From assembly GCA_938030665.1 (NCBI GenBank), contig CALHHY010000036.1, positions 1-64,000 on the forward strand: 64,000 nt of DNA. Reading direction: 5' to 3'. The notes beneath the pieces are model-generated. The model worked only from the letters and a program-made list of their open reading frames with translations. It ran no database searches and was not told where the DNA came from. Positions 9,073-17,812 of the stretch are shown here, one piece after another (position 1 is the stretch's first letter; the number at the start of each line of letters is the position of its first letter). Position numbers and translations under genes: made by a program. Source of the stretch: an uncultured Litoreibacter sp. (GTDB taxonomy: Bacteria; Pseudomonadota; Alphaproteobacteria; Rhodobacterales; Rhodobacteraceae).

Positions 9073-9095
9073 GCCGTCACACCCGACGGCCGGGT
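9073..9095 (-). promoter_or_regulatory. Two mutually exclusive hairpins between B12 riboswitch and cbtB
   Basis: Read on the minus strand, ACCCG (95-91) can pair with CGGGT (85-81), or GCCGTC (90-85) can pair with GACGGC (78-73). The two stems share bases and cannot coexist. The second ends 3 nt before the cbtB Shine-Dalgarno. There is no U-run, so control of translation start is more likely than termination. The pairing is seen in the sequence; its role as an expression platform is inferred. Confidence 0.5.
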
Positions 9096-9103
9096 TGTCA
9101 AAA

Positions 9104-9300
9104 CGCAGGGCTGGTCTCCTGGCTTGCGGGTCGAGGTGGCCTGCCAACCTTCCCGGGGCATGTGGCCCCAGTGGCATATTTGGCAGTCACTCACCGCTTA
9201 CAGTCGCGGGGGCGGCTTCGGCATTGCGCCCCTGATTGGGTCGCGCGCACCGTATTCCCATTTCACCCCGCTACGCTTTGCGCACGCGGGATACCATGCA
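9104..9300 (-). ncRNA. Cobalamin (B12) riboswitch
   Basis: On the minus strand the leader carries the conserved blocks of the cobalamin riboswitch in order: GGGAATACGGTGCG, CCGCCCCCGCGACTGTAAGC, the B12 box GCCACTG, GGGAAGG, and the closing AAGCCAGGAGACC. It precedes cbtB and should lower expression of the cobalt-uptake and late cobalamin genes when adenosylcobalamin is plentiful. The outer limits of the aptamer are approximate. A TTGACC at about 9331-9336 on the minus strand might be its promoter -35, but no good -10 was found. Confidence 0.93.
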
Positions 9301-9389
9301 AGACGAAGCATGCGCCGTGAGGCCAAGCAGGGTCAAGCGTGATTCTGACCTTTGACAGGCGAAACGCGACCCCTCGCGAGGGGATATCG

Positions 9390-9680
9390 TTACGCAACCG
9401 GCGCGAAAAGAGCGAGGCCAAGCGCCAAGACGGCCGTGTGGCCAAGCGGGATGATGTTCATGATTGCAGCAAAGGGGCGCTGACGGGACTTATGTCTGAA
9501 GAGACTCTGGCCCAGCTTCGCGCCAATCCATCCGCCCAACGCGGCCAGCGTCAGCAGGCGCGCTTTTGAGACCCGCGCATTGCCCAGCCGGGCCTGCCGT
9601 TTGTCCCAGGCGAAAGCGATGAAAGCCATTGTGTTGATAGCGGCAAGATATGCATAGGCAGCCAGGACAAGAAAGAGCAT
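9390..9680 (-). CDS. DUF1294 small membrane protein
   Basis: 96 residues with an N-terminal helix (MLFLVLAAYAYLAAINTMAFIAF), the hallmark AWDKRQARLGNARVSKARLLTLAALGG segment split by position, and GQSLFRHKSRQRPF before a second C-terminal helix. This matches the DUF1294 family, whose function is unknown. It ends about 60-90 nt upstream of the riboswitch and reads in the same direction, so read-through into the cobalt operon is possible. No terminator was seen between them. Confidence 0.8.
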   Translation of the reverse strand: MLFLVLAAYAYLAAINTMAFIAFAWDKRQARLGNARVSKARLLTLAALGGWIGAKLGQSLFRHKSRQRPFAAIMNIIPLGHTAVLALGLALFAPVA

Positions 9681-9926
9681 CTAGGTATTCCATATTCGCG
9701 CCCCCAAGGAAATGTTAACCAAGCCTTCGCGGCGAAAGTAAGGATGGGTCGGGCCAAAAACGGGCCAAGATCAGGGCGGGAAGTCGCCTAAAATTGCTGC
9801 TGGGCGTCAACATCCTGTGGATAAGGGTCGCGTTGCGGCCACATCTGGGGGTTTGGCGTTGACAGTGCGGGGTTGCGCTCAAACAATCGGCTAAATCCCC
9901 GACCCGCGATTCCACGGAGCCCCTTT

Positions 9927-12900
9927 TTGCGCTTTTCTAAACTCAGATTAAACGGCTTTAAAAGCTTCGTGGACCCCACGGAGCTGATCATTGCCGACGG
10001 GCTGACAGGGGTGGTCGGTCCCAATGGCTGTGGCAAGTCCAACCTGCTGGAAGCGCTACGCTGGGTAATGGGAGAGAACCGCGCCAAATCAATGCGCGGC
10101 ACCGGCATGGAGGACGTCATTTTCGCTGGCGCCATGTCCCGCCCCGCACGCAATTTCGCGGAAGTGTCGCTGCAGATCGACAACGCGGAAAGGCTGGCGC
10201 CCGCGGGCTTCAACGACCTCGACAATCTTGAGATCATCCGCCGGATCACCCGCGACGCCGGCAGCGCATACAAGACCAACGGCAAGGATGTGCGCGCCAA
10301 GGACGTGCAGATGCTGTTTGCCGATGCCTCCACCGGCGCGCATTCGCCCGCACTGGTGCGGCAGGGCCAGATATCCGAGCTAATCAACGCCCGCCCCAAG
10401 GCGCGCCGACGGATTCTTGAGGAAGCTGCCGGGATTTCAGGGCTCTACCAGCGGCGGCACGAGGCGGAGCTGAAGCTGAACGGTGCGGAGACAAACCTCG
10501 CCCGGGTCGAGGACGTGATCGAGCAGTTGGCGGCGCAATTGGCGCAGCTTGCGCGTCAGGCCAAACAGGCCGCCCGTTACCGCGAGATCGGCGATCAATT
10601 ACGCCGAGCCGAGGGTCTGTTGCTTTATCGCCGCTGGAAAGAGGCGGATGAGGCACGCGCCGCCGTCGCGGCAGAGCTTACCGAACGCACCCAGATCGCG
10701 GCCCAGTCGGAACGGCAGGCGCGCGAGGCCGCAAAGTTGCGCGAGATGCAAGAGGCCGCCCTGCCACCTTTGCGGGAGGAGGAGGCCATCGCCTCCGCCG
10801 TTTTACAGCGCCTGCAGGTTCAGCGCGACACGCTCAGCGACCAGGAAGAACAGGCCAAACGCAGCATCGAGACGCTGACCAACCGGATCGCGCAGCTGGG
10901 GCAGGATATCGACCGGGAGGCCTCGCTGAACAAGGATGCGGGCGAGACGATCGACCGGCTGAAATGGGAAGAGAAGGAGCTCGCGAAAGCATCCGACGGC
11001 CATACCGAAGCGCTTGATCTGGCGGCGACGGCGGCGCGGGAGGCGGCGAATGTGCTGTCTGACCGCGAAACTGCTTTGTCGGAACAGACCGAGGATGTCG
11101 CGCGGCTTGCGGCCCGTCACCAATCAGCGCATCGCCTGCTGGAGGAAGCGACGACCACAACGGCCCGCTACGAGGGGGAGGCCGAAAAGGCGCGCGCCGC
11201 GGTGGGGGAGGCCGCTGATGCCGTGACCCGCGCTGCTGCGGATCTGGAAGCGGCGCAAGTGGCCTCCAATAAGGCGGCGAAACTGGCCGAGGAAGCCGAC
11301 GCCACCCTGTCGCGCATCGACGCCGAACGGGGGGAGGCGCAGACCCGCGAACAATCCGCCCGCGCGCAACGCTCAGAAGCTGAGGGCGAGGCCAACGCAC
11401 TGCGGGCGGAGGCCACGGCGCTGGCCAAGCTGGTGGAGCGGGAGACTGCGGATGGCACTCAATTGCTGGACGTGGTGCAGGTGAAATCTGGCTACGAAAA
11501 GGCGCTTGGCGCGGCCCTGTCCGACGACCTGCGCGCGCCTCAAATCGGGGCGGATGACCCGACCGGTTGGGCCGTGCTGCCCGGCTATCCCAAACCGCAA
11601 GCCCTGCCAGACGGGGTTCAGGCGCTGACGTCCTTCGTGACGATCCCCGAAGTGCTGGCCCGCCGGATGAGCCAGGTCGGTCTGGTTGCCACTGAGGATG
11701 GTCCGCGCCTGCAGGCAGAGCTGAAACCCGGGCAACGGCTTGTGTCGGTTGAAGGGGATTTGTGGCGATGGGACGGGTTCCGCACCGATGCCGAAGACGC
11801 GCCAAGCTCTGCTGCGTTGCGGCTGCAACAGCTGAACCGGCTGGAGGAGCTGAAACAGGGGTTGGAACGGGCAAGTGCCGCCGCCGATGGCGCGCGCGCC
11901 GCGCATGAGCATCTGATCGGCCAGCTGGAAACCTTGACTTCGCAGGACCGGGACGCCCGCCAGGCCCGCCGCGATGCCGACCGGCGGATGGCCGAGGCCG
12001 CCCGCGCCTTGTCCCGCGCTGAAGGCGAGCAGAGCATGGCGGAGGGTAAGCAAGAGACGCTGAGCCTTGCTGTGACGCGCTACGACGAGGAAGCCATGGC
12101 CGCCCGCGCCCGGCTGAAAGAGGCCGAAAAAGGCGTCAGCGATCTGGGTGATCTCGATGCCGCCCGCGCGCAGATTGAAGATGTCAAAATGACCGTTGAG
12201 GCCGCGCGTATGACGATGCTGGCCAAGCGCTCCTCCCATGATGAGCTGCGCCGGGAGGGGGAGCAGCGCCTGAAACGCAGCCAGGAGATTACGACCGAAA
12301 TCAGCGGCTGGGCGCACCGTCTGGCGACCGCTGAGAAGCGGATTGCCGAGCTTGAAGAACGAAAGGCCACTTCAGAGGAAGAGCTGAAAGCCGCCTCCAG
12401 CGCGCCCGCTGAGCTGGCCGCGAAACGTGAGGAGCTGGCGTCAGCCATTGGCGACGCGGAAGCACGCAGGCGAGCGGGCGCCGACAAGCTGGCCGAGGCG
12501 GAAGCCATCCTACGCGAGGCCGTGCAAACGGAGCGGGACGCGGAGCGTAATGCCTCAGAAGCGCGGGAAGCGCGTGCGCGGACAGAGGCCCGAACCGAGG
12601 CCGCGCGGGAAACTGTCGGCCACGCCATCGACCGTATCCGCGAGGAGATGGAGACCACCCCTGACAAGTTGCTTGAAACGCTCGATGCCGATCCCGAAAC
12701 GATGCCCGCTTCTGAGGCGGTAGAAAATGACGTCAACCGTCTGAAGCGGCAGCGCGACGCGCTTGGTGCCGTGAACCTGCGGGCGGAGGAAGACGCCCGC
12801 GAGGTGCAGGAAGAGCATGATGCGCTAGAGAAGGAAAAGAACGACCTGCATGAGGCAATTGCCAAGCTGCGCACCGGCATCGCATCTTTGAACAAGGAAG

Positions 12901-13382
12901 GGCGTGAAAGGCTGCTGACCGCTTTTGAGGAGGTCAATTCCAGCTTTGCGACGCTGTTCAAGCACCTGTTTGGCGGCGGCGAAGCGAAGCTGGTCATGGT
13001 GGAAAGCGACGACCCGCTGGAAGCTGGCCTTGAGATCATGTGCCAGCCGCCGGGCAAGAAATTGTCGACCCTTTCCCTGTTGTCAGGGGGGGAACAGACG
13101 TTGACCGCGCTCGCCCTGATCTTTGCGGTGTTCCTCGCCAACCCCGCGCCAATCTGCGTGCTCGACGAGGTGGACGCGCCATTGGACGACGCGAACGTCA
13201 CACGGTTCTGCGACCTGCTGGATGAGATGACCCGGCGCACCAACACCCGGTTCCTCATCATCACCCACCACGCCGTAACCATGGCACGCATGGACCGGCT
13301 TTTTGGGGTAACAATGGCGGAACTGGGTGTGTCTCAACTGGTGTCGGTCGACCTCAAGAAGGCCGAACAACTGGTCGCTTAG
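9927..13382 (+). CDS. smc: Chromosome segregation ATPase SMC
   Basis: About 1151 residues. It has an N-terminal ATPase half with Walker A GPNGCGKSN (about 31-39), a long Ala/Glu/Arg-rich coiled coil, a central hinge (about 500-620), a second coiled coil, and a C-terminal half with the signature LSGGEQT (about 1051) and Walker B ICVLDEVDAPLD. It dimerises, entraps DNA and condenses the chromosome with ScpA and ScpB. TTG 9927 is the likely start: GGAG lies 7 nt upstream and the product begins RFSKLRLNGFKSFVDP as in relatives. The upstream in-frame TTG at 9873 would add an unlikely 18-residue tail. The stop overlaps the convergent H-NS-family stop by 3 nt. Confidence 0.96.
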   Translation: MRFSKLRLNGFKSFVDPTELIIADGLTGVVGPNGCGKSNLLEALRWVMGENRAKSMRGTGMEDVIFAGAMSRPARNFAEVSLQIDNAERLAPAGFNDLDNLEIIRRITRDAGSAYKTNGKDVRAKDVQMLFADASTGAHSPALVRQGQISELINARPKARRRILEEAAGISGLYQRRHEAELKLNGAETNLARVEDVIEQLAAQLAQLARQAKQAARYREIGDQLRRAEGLLLYRRWKEADEARAAVAAELTERTQIAAQSERQAREAAKLREMQEAALPPLREEEAIASAVLQRLQVQRDTLSDQEEQAKRSIETLTNRIAQLGQDIDREASLNKDAGETIDRLKWEEKELAKASDGHTEALDLAATAAREAANVLSDRETALSEQTEDVARLAARHQSAHRLLEEATTTTARYEGEAEKARAAVGEAADAVTRAAADLEAAQVASNKAAKLAEEADATLSRIDAERGEAQTREQSARAQRSEAEGEANALRAEATALAKLVERETADGTQLLDVVQVKSGYEKALGAALSDDLRAPQIGADDPTGWAVLPGYPKPQALPDGVQALTSFVTIPEVLARRMSQVGLVATEDGPRLQAELKPGQRLVSVEGDLWRWDGFRTDAEDAPSSAALRLQQLNRLEELKQGLERASAAADGARAAHEHLIGQLETLTSQDRDARQARRDADRRMAEAARALSRAEGEQSMAEGKQETLSLAVTRYDEEAMAARARLKEAEKGVSDLGDLDAARAQIEDVKMTVEAARMTMLAKRSSHDELRREGEQRLKRSQEITTEISGWAHRLATAEKRIAELEERKATSEEELKAASSAPAELAAKREELASAIGDAEARRRAGADKLAEAEAILREAVQTERDAERNASEAREARARTEARTEAARETVGHAIDRIREEMETTPDKLLETLDADPETMPASEAVENDVNRLKRQRDALGAVNLRAEEDAREVQEEHDALEKEKNDLHEAIAKLRTGIASLNKEGRERLLTAFEEVNSSFATLFKHLFGGGEAKLVMVESDDPLEAGLEIMCQPPGKKLSTLSLLSGGEQTLTALALIFAVFLANPAPICVLDEVDAPLDDANVTRFCDLLDEMTRRTNTRFLIITHHAVTMARMDRLFGVTMAELGVSQLVSVDLKKAEQLVA

Positions 13383-13729
13383 GCTTTGAAGTCGTCTAGT
13401 TTTTTGCCGCTGGCCAGCGCGTCTTTCAGCCATTTCGGGCGTGGGCCGCGGCCGCCATAGGTGTTTTTAGGGTTTTCCGGGTCGCGATAGGCCGCAGCGG
13501 GCTTTTTCTTCGCCGATGCCTTGCGCTTGGATTGCGCCTTTGGCTTGTCAGCCGCGGCGCCGCCCGTCAGATCATCGAGGGAGAATCCCATCTCTTTCGC
13601 CTTGGCTTTCAACATCGACAACGCATCGGAGCGCTGCTTCTTGTCATGCCGCTCAATTGCCTTTTCCACACGGGCGTTGAGCGCTTTCAGTTCTTTAAGT
13701 GTGAGGCCACTCAGATCGATTTTTGCCAT
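13379..13729 (-). CDS. H-NS-family DNA-binding protein
   Basis: 116 residues. The N-terminal helical part (SGLTLKELKALNARVEKAIERH) suits oligomerisation. A Lys/Ala-rich linker follows (about 60-80), then the H-NS C-terminal DNA-binding block YRDPENPKNTYGGRGPRPKWLKDAL (split at YGGRGPRPKW, about 92-101). Such proteins bind AT-rich or curved DNA and silence or organise it. The gene converges on smc with a 4-nt overlap of the two ends, so transcripts from the two nucleoid-organising genes are complementary at their 3' ends. Confidence 0.9.
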   Translation of the reverse strand: MAKIDLSGLTLKELKALNARVEKAIERHDKKQRSDALSMLKAKAKEMGFSLDDLTGGAAADKPKAQSKRKASAKKKPAAAYRDPENPKNTYGGRGPRPKWLKDALASGKKLDDFKA

Positions 13730-13796
13730 CTCAGGACAAATCCTTAATTATGTTCGCTAGCCTCAACTACATCCAAAACTTCTAGATTCCAAGTCA

Positions 13797-14963
13797 TTAG
13801 AGCCTGTTTAGCAATGCGACTGTCGGCCAGGCATCGGCGGGCAGCCCCAATCGGCGTTGCTCCGCACGGATAGCGGTGCGGGTGCCTGCGCCCAATATGC
13901 CGTCGATCATGCCAACCGCATGACCGCGCGCGGCGAGCCGTGTTTGAAGGCGGCGCATCTGCGTGTCATCGAGGCCCGGCTCAGGCGAACGGGGGTCGAA
14001 AACCGGCGCGCCGGCCAACCGCGTTGCGAAATAGGCGGCGGTGGTGACATAGGTAAAACTTTGGTTCCAATCAAAGAATACCCGGAAATTCGGATATGTC
14101 AGAAAGGCCGGGCCCTTGCGGCCCTGGGGCAAGATCAGGGATGCGGCGCCTTGTGCCGCGAAGCGCCCTGATCGTGGCACAACGCCCATTTGTTGCCAGC
14201 GGGCGACGGGCAGGTCAGTGTGAAGCCCGGCCTGCGACCAATCCATTTCGGCCGGCACCTTTACCTCCTGCAGCCAGGGTTGGCCCGCTTTCCAGCCAAA
14301 ACTGCGCAACATTCGTGCGCCTGACAGCAGCGCATCAGTGGGCGAGGTCTTCAGCTCCACCCGCCCGTTGCCATCACCGTCCACCCCGTGTTCCAGGACG
14401 TCGGCGGGCAGCATCTGGACCATGCCGACCTCCCCCGCCCAGGCACCGGTCGTACGTTTGGGGTCGAACCCCCCTTGCGCTGCCAGCGTGATGGCTGCGA
14501 AGATTTGCGGACGGAAAAGTGTAGGTCTGCGGCAGTCATGGGCCAGCGTCACCAGCGCGTCGCGCGTGTTGAAATCGCCCTGAAAGCTGCCGTAATCCGT
14601 TTCCAGCGCCCAGAAGGCCAGCAGCACCCCAGACGGGATGCCGTATTCCGCTTCCGCGCGGCGGAACGTCCGGGCGTGGGTGCGGGCATTGGCGCGGCCT
14701 TCCTCCAACCGGCTCCGGCTGATCAGGCTGCGCGCAAATTCGGTGAAGGTCTTTTTGAATAACGATTGCCGCCGGTCGGCGCGCAACACGTTCGGGTCCT
14801 GCCGCACACCGTCAAAGAAGCGCGCCACCTGCTGCGGACTATGGCCCTTGGCGTGCGCCTCGGTCTCAAGACCCGCAACAAAAGCGCCGAAATCGCCACC
14901 GCATTTGGCCTGCGCCACGAAGGGCATAGCGGCAGTGATCGCGGCTAGAAGAAGGGTGCGCAT
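13797..14963 (-). CDS. Lytic murein transglycosylase, MltB-like, with peptidoglycan-binding domain
   Basis: 388 residues. A signal peptide (about 1-19, ending FVAQA) leads into an SLT_2/MltB-type catalytic domain with the presumed catalytic Glu121 in FWALETDYGSFQG and the motif AGEVGMVQMLPADVLEHGVD. A C-terminal peptidoglycan-binding domain spans about 330-387 (MRRLQTRLAARGHAVGMIDGILG, GTRTAIRAEQRRLGLPAD). It should cleave peptidoglycan to 1,6-anhydro-muropeptides in the periplasm. No lipobox is seen, so it is probably soluble. It lies 19 nt downstream of cobD and may ride on that transcript. Confidence 0.9.
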   Translation of the reverse strand: MRTLLLAAITAAMPFVAQAKCGGDFGAFVAGLETEAHAKGHSPQQVARFFDGVRQDPNVLRADRRQSLFKKTFTEFARSLISRSRLEEGRANARTHARTFRRAEAEYGIPSGVLLAFWALETDYGSFQGDFNTRDALVTLAHDCRRPTLFRPQIFAAITLAAQGGFDPKRTTGAWAGEVGMVQMLPADVLEHGVDGDGNGRVELKTSPTDALLSGARMLRSFGWKAGQPWLQEVKVPAEMDWSQAGLHTDLPVARWQQMGVVPRSGRFAAQGAASLILPQGRKGPAFLTYPNFRVFFDWNQSFTYVTTAAYFATRLAGAPVFDPRSPEPGLDDTQMRRLQTRLAARGHAVGMIDGILGAGTRTAIRAEQRRLGLPADAWPTVALLNRL

Positions 14964-14982
14964 AGCGGCCTCTTGACTGGTG

Positions 14983-15885
14983 TCAGAAGACCAGAGCCGC
15001 TGCGAGGCCCAAGGTCAAGAGCAACGCCCAAGCCCGCCACATGACTGCCACGCACCGCTCGATATCGCTCGCATCGAGGGTGCGGCGCCCCTCGGGGAAG
15101 ACAAAGGGGTATTCCTGCAGACGCCCCTCATAGCTGCGCGGACCTGACAAAGCCACGCCGAGGGAGGCGGCCATCGCGGCCTCCGGCCAGCCCGCATTGG
15201 GGGAGTGGTGCAGCCCTGCGTCGCGCCGGATCACGGGCCAGATATCGGGGCGCGCCATGGCAGCCGCAATCAACAGCGCCGTCAGCCGAGCAGGCACCCA
15301 GTTCAGCAGATCATCCAGCCGCGCGGCCGCCCAGCCAAAAGCCTCATAGCGCGGCGTGCGGTATCCGATCATGCTGTCAGCCGTGTTGACCAGCTTGTAG
15401 ATCAGCATGCCTGGCAGCCCCGCCACGAGGAACCAGAATGCCGGGGCGATGACCCCGTCGCTGAGGTTCTCTGCCGCACTTTCAATGGCCGCCCGCGCGA
15501 CCGCGTCGGAGGGCATGTCGCTTGTGTCCCTGCCGACAATGCGCGCCACGCTTTTGCGTCCTGCGGGCAGGCTGCCGCGCAACGCGTTGGCCACATCGCT
15601 CACATGATCGACAAGGCTGCGCTGCGCCAAAAGGATTGTGGCCAGAAGCGTGGCCCAGACCGCGCCCAGTGGCAGGGCGCTGATCAACAGGCCAAGCGCG
15701 CCTGAAACCGTAACGAGAAGGGTCAGGCACAGAATACCAAGGATTTTTCTTGGCGGGCGGTTCAACCGTTTCTCAATCCAGGAAATGGCGTGGCCCATCA
15801 GCACGGCGGGGTGGGGGGCGCGTGACCAGAGCCAGCGCGGCTCCCCGAGAGCCGCGTCCAGCGCTAACGCGGCCACCAGCATCAT
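14983..15885 (-). CDS. cobD: Adenosylcobinamide-phosphate synthase (CobD/CbiB)
   Basis: About 300 residues from ATG 15885, which overlaps the cobC stop (ATGA). The longer open frame above it is only the cobC region read in another frame. This integral membrane enzyme joins (R)-1-aminopropanol phosphate or its relative to adenosylcobyric acid. Family motifs include LDAALGEPRWLWSRAPHPAVLMG at the N-terminus, the AESAAENLSDGVIAP-like segment (IESAAENLSDGVIAPAFW), NTADSMIGYRTPRYEAFGWAAARLDD and HHSPNAGWPEAAMA. Several hydrophobic helices are present. It works with the adjacent CobC. Confidence 0.95.
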   Translation of the reverse strand: MMLVAALALDAALGEPRWLWSRAPHPAVLMGHAISWIEKRLNRPPRKILGILCLTLLVTVSGALGLLISALPLGAVWATLLATILLAQRSLVDHVSDVANALRGSLPAGRKSVARIVGRDTSDMPSDAVARAAIESAAENLSDGVIAPAFWFLVAGLPGMLIYKLVNTADSMIGYRTPRYEAFGWAAARLDDLLNWVPARLTALLIAAAMARPDIWPVIRRDAGLHHSPNAGWPEAAMAASLGVALSGPRSYEGRLQEYPFVFPEGRRTLDASDIERCVAVMWRAWALLLTLGLAAALVF

Positions 15886-16844
15886 GCGATGGCCTGTCCA
15901 AGCTGCGCCCAGCCTTCGGGCGTGGGCATGCCCAACCTGAGCCAGCTGCCGGCATAGGGAAAGGTCCGTGACCAGATATGCGCCTTTGCCAGCCGGTCCT
16001 GCCAATGGGCCGCGTCTTCTACGTCAAACAGTCGAAACAGGTCCGTTCCGCCAAGGGCATGCGCGCCTGCCATGCTCATGATCGCGTCCAGCCGCAGCGC
16101 GTCCTGCGCAAGACGCGCGCGGGTGGCTGCCGCCCAAGCCTGATCTTCCAGCGCAGTGGCCCCGATTTCAAGCGCGGGGCCCGACACGGCCCAAGGCCCC
16201 AGCATTTCGGGCAGGGAAGGGCCGTGAGCAGGGCGCAACGTGTCGGGATGGCCAATCGCAAAGCCAAGACGCAGGCCTGCCATCCCCCAGAATTTACCAA
16301 AGCTTTTCAGCACGACCACGCCCGGACGGGCGGTCAGGGCGATATGGCTGTCATCAGGCGCGACGTCGCAGAAGCTCTCGTCAATGATGGTCAGCGGCGC
16401 CTTACCCATCACCATTGCGGGCCACAACCTGCCGTCGGGGTTGTTGGGATGCACGTAGACATGGCTGGGCGCGTTGTCATCGCTGGCGGCACCGGGGGCA
16501 TGGGCGTCAAACGCGGCCCGGTGCTCGTTATAGGTTGGTGTCGGGATATAGGCGCCGGGCCGTTCTGCCAGCATCGGCAGCCGCGCAATCAGCGCGGATG
16601 CGCCGGGAGCGGCGACAACCTCTGCCTCGGCGGGCACGTTCCAAAACGCGCGGGCGGCAGTTATCAGCCGGTCCTGCGCGGCCTTGTCGGGCAGGGCGGT
16701 CCAGGCATACGGGCTGAGTTCCGGGGCGGGGTAGGGCTGCGGGTTGATGCCCGTTGACAGGTCAAGCCAGTCAGCCCGATCGCCGCCGTATTGGGCGATT
16801 GCCGCGTCCAGCCCGCCCCCATGATCGCGCGGGGCCTCAGTCAT
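15882..16844 (-). CDS. cobC: Threonine-phosphate decarboxylase / CobC aminotransferase-fold enzyme
   Basis: 320 residues of class I/II aminotransferase fold. Substrate-anchor motifs are STGINPQPYP near the N-terminus and HPNNPDGRLWP (about 132-142). The likely PLP lysine is K184 in SFGKFWGMAGLRLGF. CobC/CobD-type decarboxylases make (R)-1-amino-2-propanol phosphate from L-threonine phosphate for the cobalamin nucleotide loop. The start is ATG 16844, with GGAG 6 nt upstream, giving an 8-nt overlap with the DUF1636 gene; ATG 16856 is a weaker alternative. It is coupled to cobD by ATGA. Confidence 0.92.
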   Translation of the reverse strand: MTEAPRDHGGGLDAAIAQYGGDRADWLDLSTGINPQPYPAPELSPYAWTALPDKAAQDRLITAARAFWNVPAEAEVVAAPGASALIARLPMLAERPGAYIPTPTYNEHRAAFDAHAPGAASDDNAPSHVYVHPNNPDGRLWPAMVMGKAPLTIIDESFCDVAPDDSHIALTARPGVVVLKSFGKFWGMAGLRLGFAIGHPDTLRPAHGPSLPEMLGPWAVSGPALEIGATALEDQAWAAATRARLAQDALRLDAIMSMAGAHALGGTDLFRLFDVEDAAHWQDRLAKAHIWSRTFPYAGSWLRLGMPTPEGWAQLGQAIA

Positions 16845-17223
16845 TGGTTGCTCCATCAGATGGCAGTGGGGGGTGGCGGGTGACGAAGTGGCCTTTAATT
16901 TCCTGCGGCCATTGGCGGTAAGGTACCTGGCCCGTATCGCTTTCGGCATGAAGCTTGGCATAGGCCACGACTGCCTCAGCGGCCTCTGGGGTGGGGTCAA
17001 ACTCGCCCAGTGTGTAGTTCAGCTTGCCCGCGCTCTGAATGGCCACGTTGCAGGCGCGCGCGCAGCCCATCAGGCAGGAATGACGCCGGACGCTTACCGT
17101 ATCCTCGCCTTTGGCTGCGGCCTCGATAAGAACCGCGAACTGCTCCCCGTCGGTCTCCGAGCTTTGCTCCGGCGTCCAGTCAGGGCGCTTGCATGTGTCG
17201 CAAATCGTGATCCAGCTTGTCAT
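16837..17223 (-). CDS. DUF1636 metal-binding-type protein leading the cobC-cobD operon
   Basis: 128 residues with a thioredoxin-like [2Fe-2S] ferredoxin layout: CDTCKRPDW at about 8-16 and SCLMGCARACNVAIQS at about 49-64 provide five to six cysteines. DUF1636 genes recur with cobalamin genes in Alphaproteobacteria. A role as electron donor or metal carrier is plausible but unproven. ATG 17223 is preferred, with AGGAG 7 nt upstream, over a start five codons earlier. It is the first gene of a minus-strand operon running through cobC, cobD and the transglycosylase. No B12 riboswitch was recognised in its 215-nt upstream gap. Confidence 0.8.
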   Translation of the reverse strand: MTSWITICDTCKRPDWTPEQSSETDGEQFAVLIEAAAKGEDTVSVRRHSCLMGCARACNVAIQSAGKLNYTLGEFDPTPEAAEAVVAYAKLHAESDTGQVPYRQWPQEIKGHFVTRHPPLPSDGATND

Positions 17224-17438
17224 TCGTGGCTCCTGCATGGCGGGGCTCCGCCGTTTCTGGCAGCACTCAAAGCGGATTTATGCCGGGGGCGCAAGAAGTC
17301 ACAGGAACGTGCGGTTATTGAGTGGAATATTTTACCCTTTGTTAACGGAAACGCGAAAAATTTGAGGAGTATTTTTAAGGGGAAAGGTTTCGGCCGCAGA
17401 CGCCCATGTAGGTGCTTATGCCAAGGTCGAGGATTGCG

Positions 17439-17801
17439 ATGCGAGTATTGATTGTTGAGTGCGACCCCAATCTGGGGCGTATATGGAGCCGCCATATTGC
17501 GCGGCTAGGTGCCACTGTCCATCTGGTTTGCTGCCAAGCGGACGCGGTGGAGGCGCTGCAGGACGTCGATTTCGACGTGCTGGTGCTTGATCTGGATTTA
17601 TCTCAGGGCAGCGCGGTGGCCGTGGCCGATTATGCCAGCTACAGGCGACCGGGTTGCAAACTGATCACGGTGACCTCGACAAGCTTCTTTTCGGGGCCTT
17701 CGATATTTACCTATATGGCAAATGCCTGCGCTTTTGTGCCAGGCGCCACCAGGCCCGAAGACATGGCAGCGCTGGTTGAACATCACGCGAACTGCGCCTA
17801 G
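17439..17801 (+). CDS. Single-domain response regulator receiver
   Basis: 120 residues forming one REC domain and nothing else. Acidic residues D/E fall after strand 1 (RVLIVECDPNLG), the predicted phospho-acceptor Asp lies in VLVLDLDLSQGSA (about 52-54), a T/S follows strand 4 (LITVTSTSFF), but the conserved strand-5 Lys is not obvious near AFVPGATRPED. It may therefore be a degenerate or phosphorylation-independent receiver. No histidine kinase is nearby. It is divergent from the DUF1636-cobC-cobD operon across 215 nt. GAGG precedes ATG 17439; a GTG nine codons earlier is less likely. Confidence 0.75.
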   Translation: MRVLIVECDPNLGRIWSRHIARLGATVHLVCCQADAVEALQDVDFDVLVLDLDLSQGSAVAVADYASYRRPGCKLITVTSTSFFSGPSIFTYMANACAFVPGATRPEDMAALVEHHANCA

Positions 17802-17812
17802 CTCAGGGCGCG

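Noticed and set aside
8869-9177. Longer 102-codon version of cbtB
   Set aside because: The extension runs into the riboswitch; ATG 9057 with AAGGAG is far better.
12080-13291. 403-codon Ser/Arg-rich frame opposite smc
   Set aside because: Composition is typical of reading an Ala/Glu coiled-coil gene backwards; no start signal.
15886-16005. 40-codon N-terminal extension of cobD
   Set aside because: It is cobC sequence in another frame; ATGA overlap at 15882-15885 marks the start.
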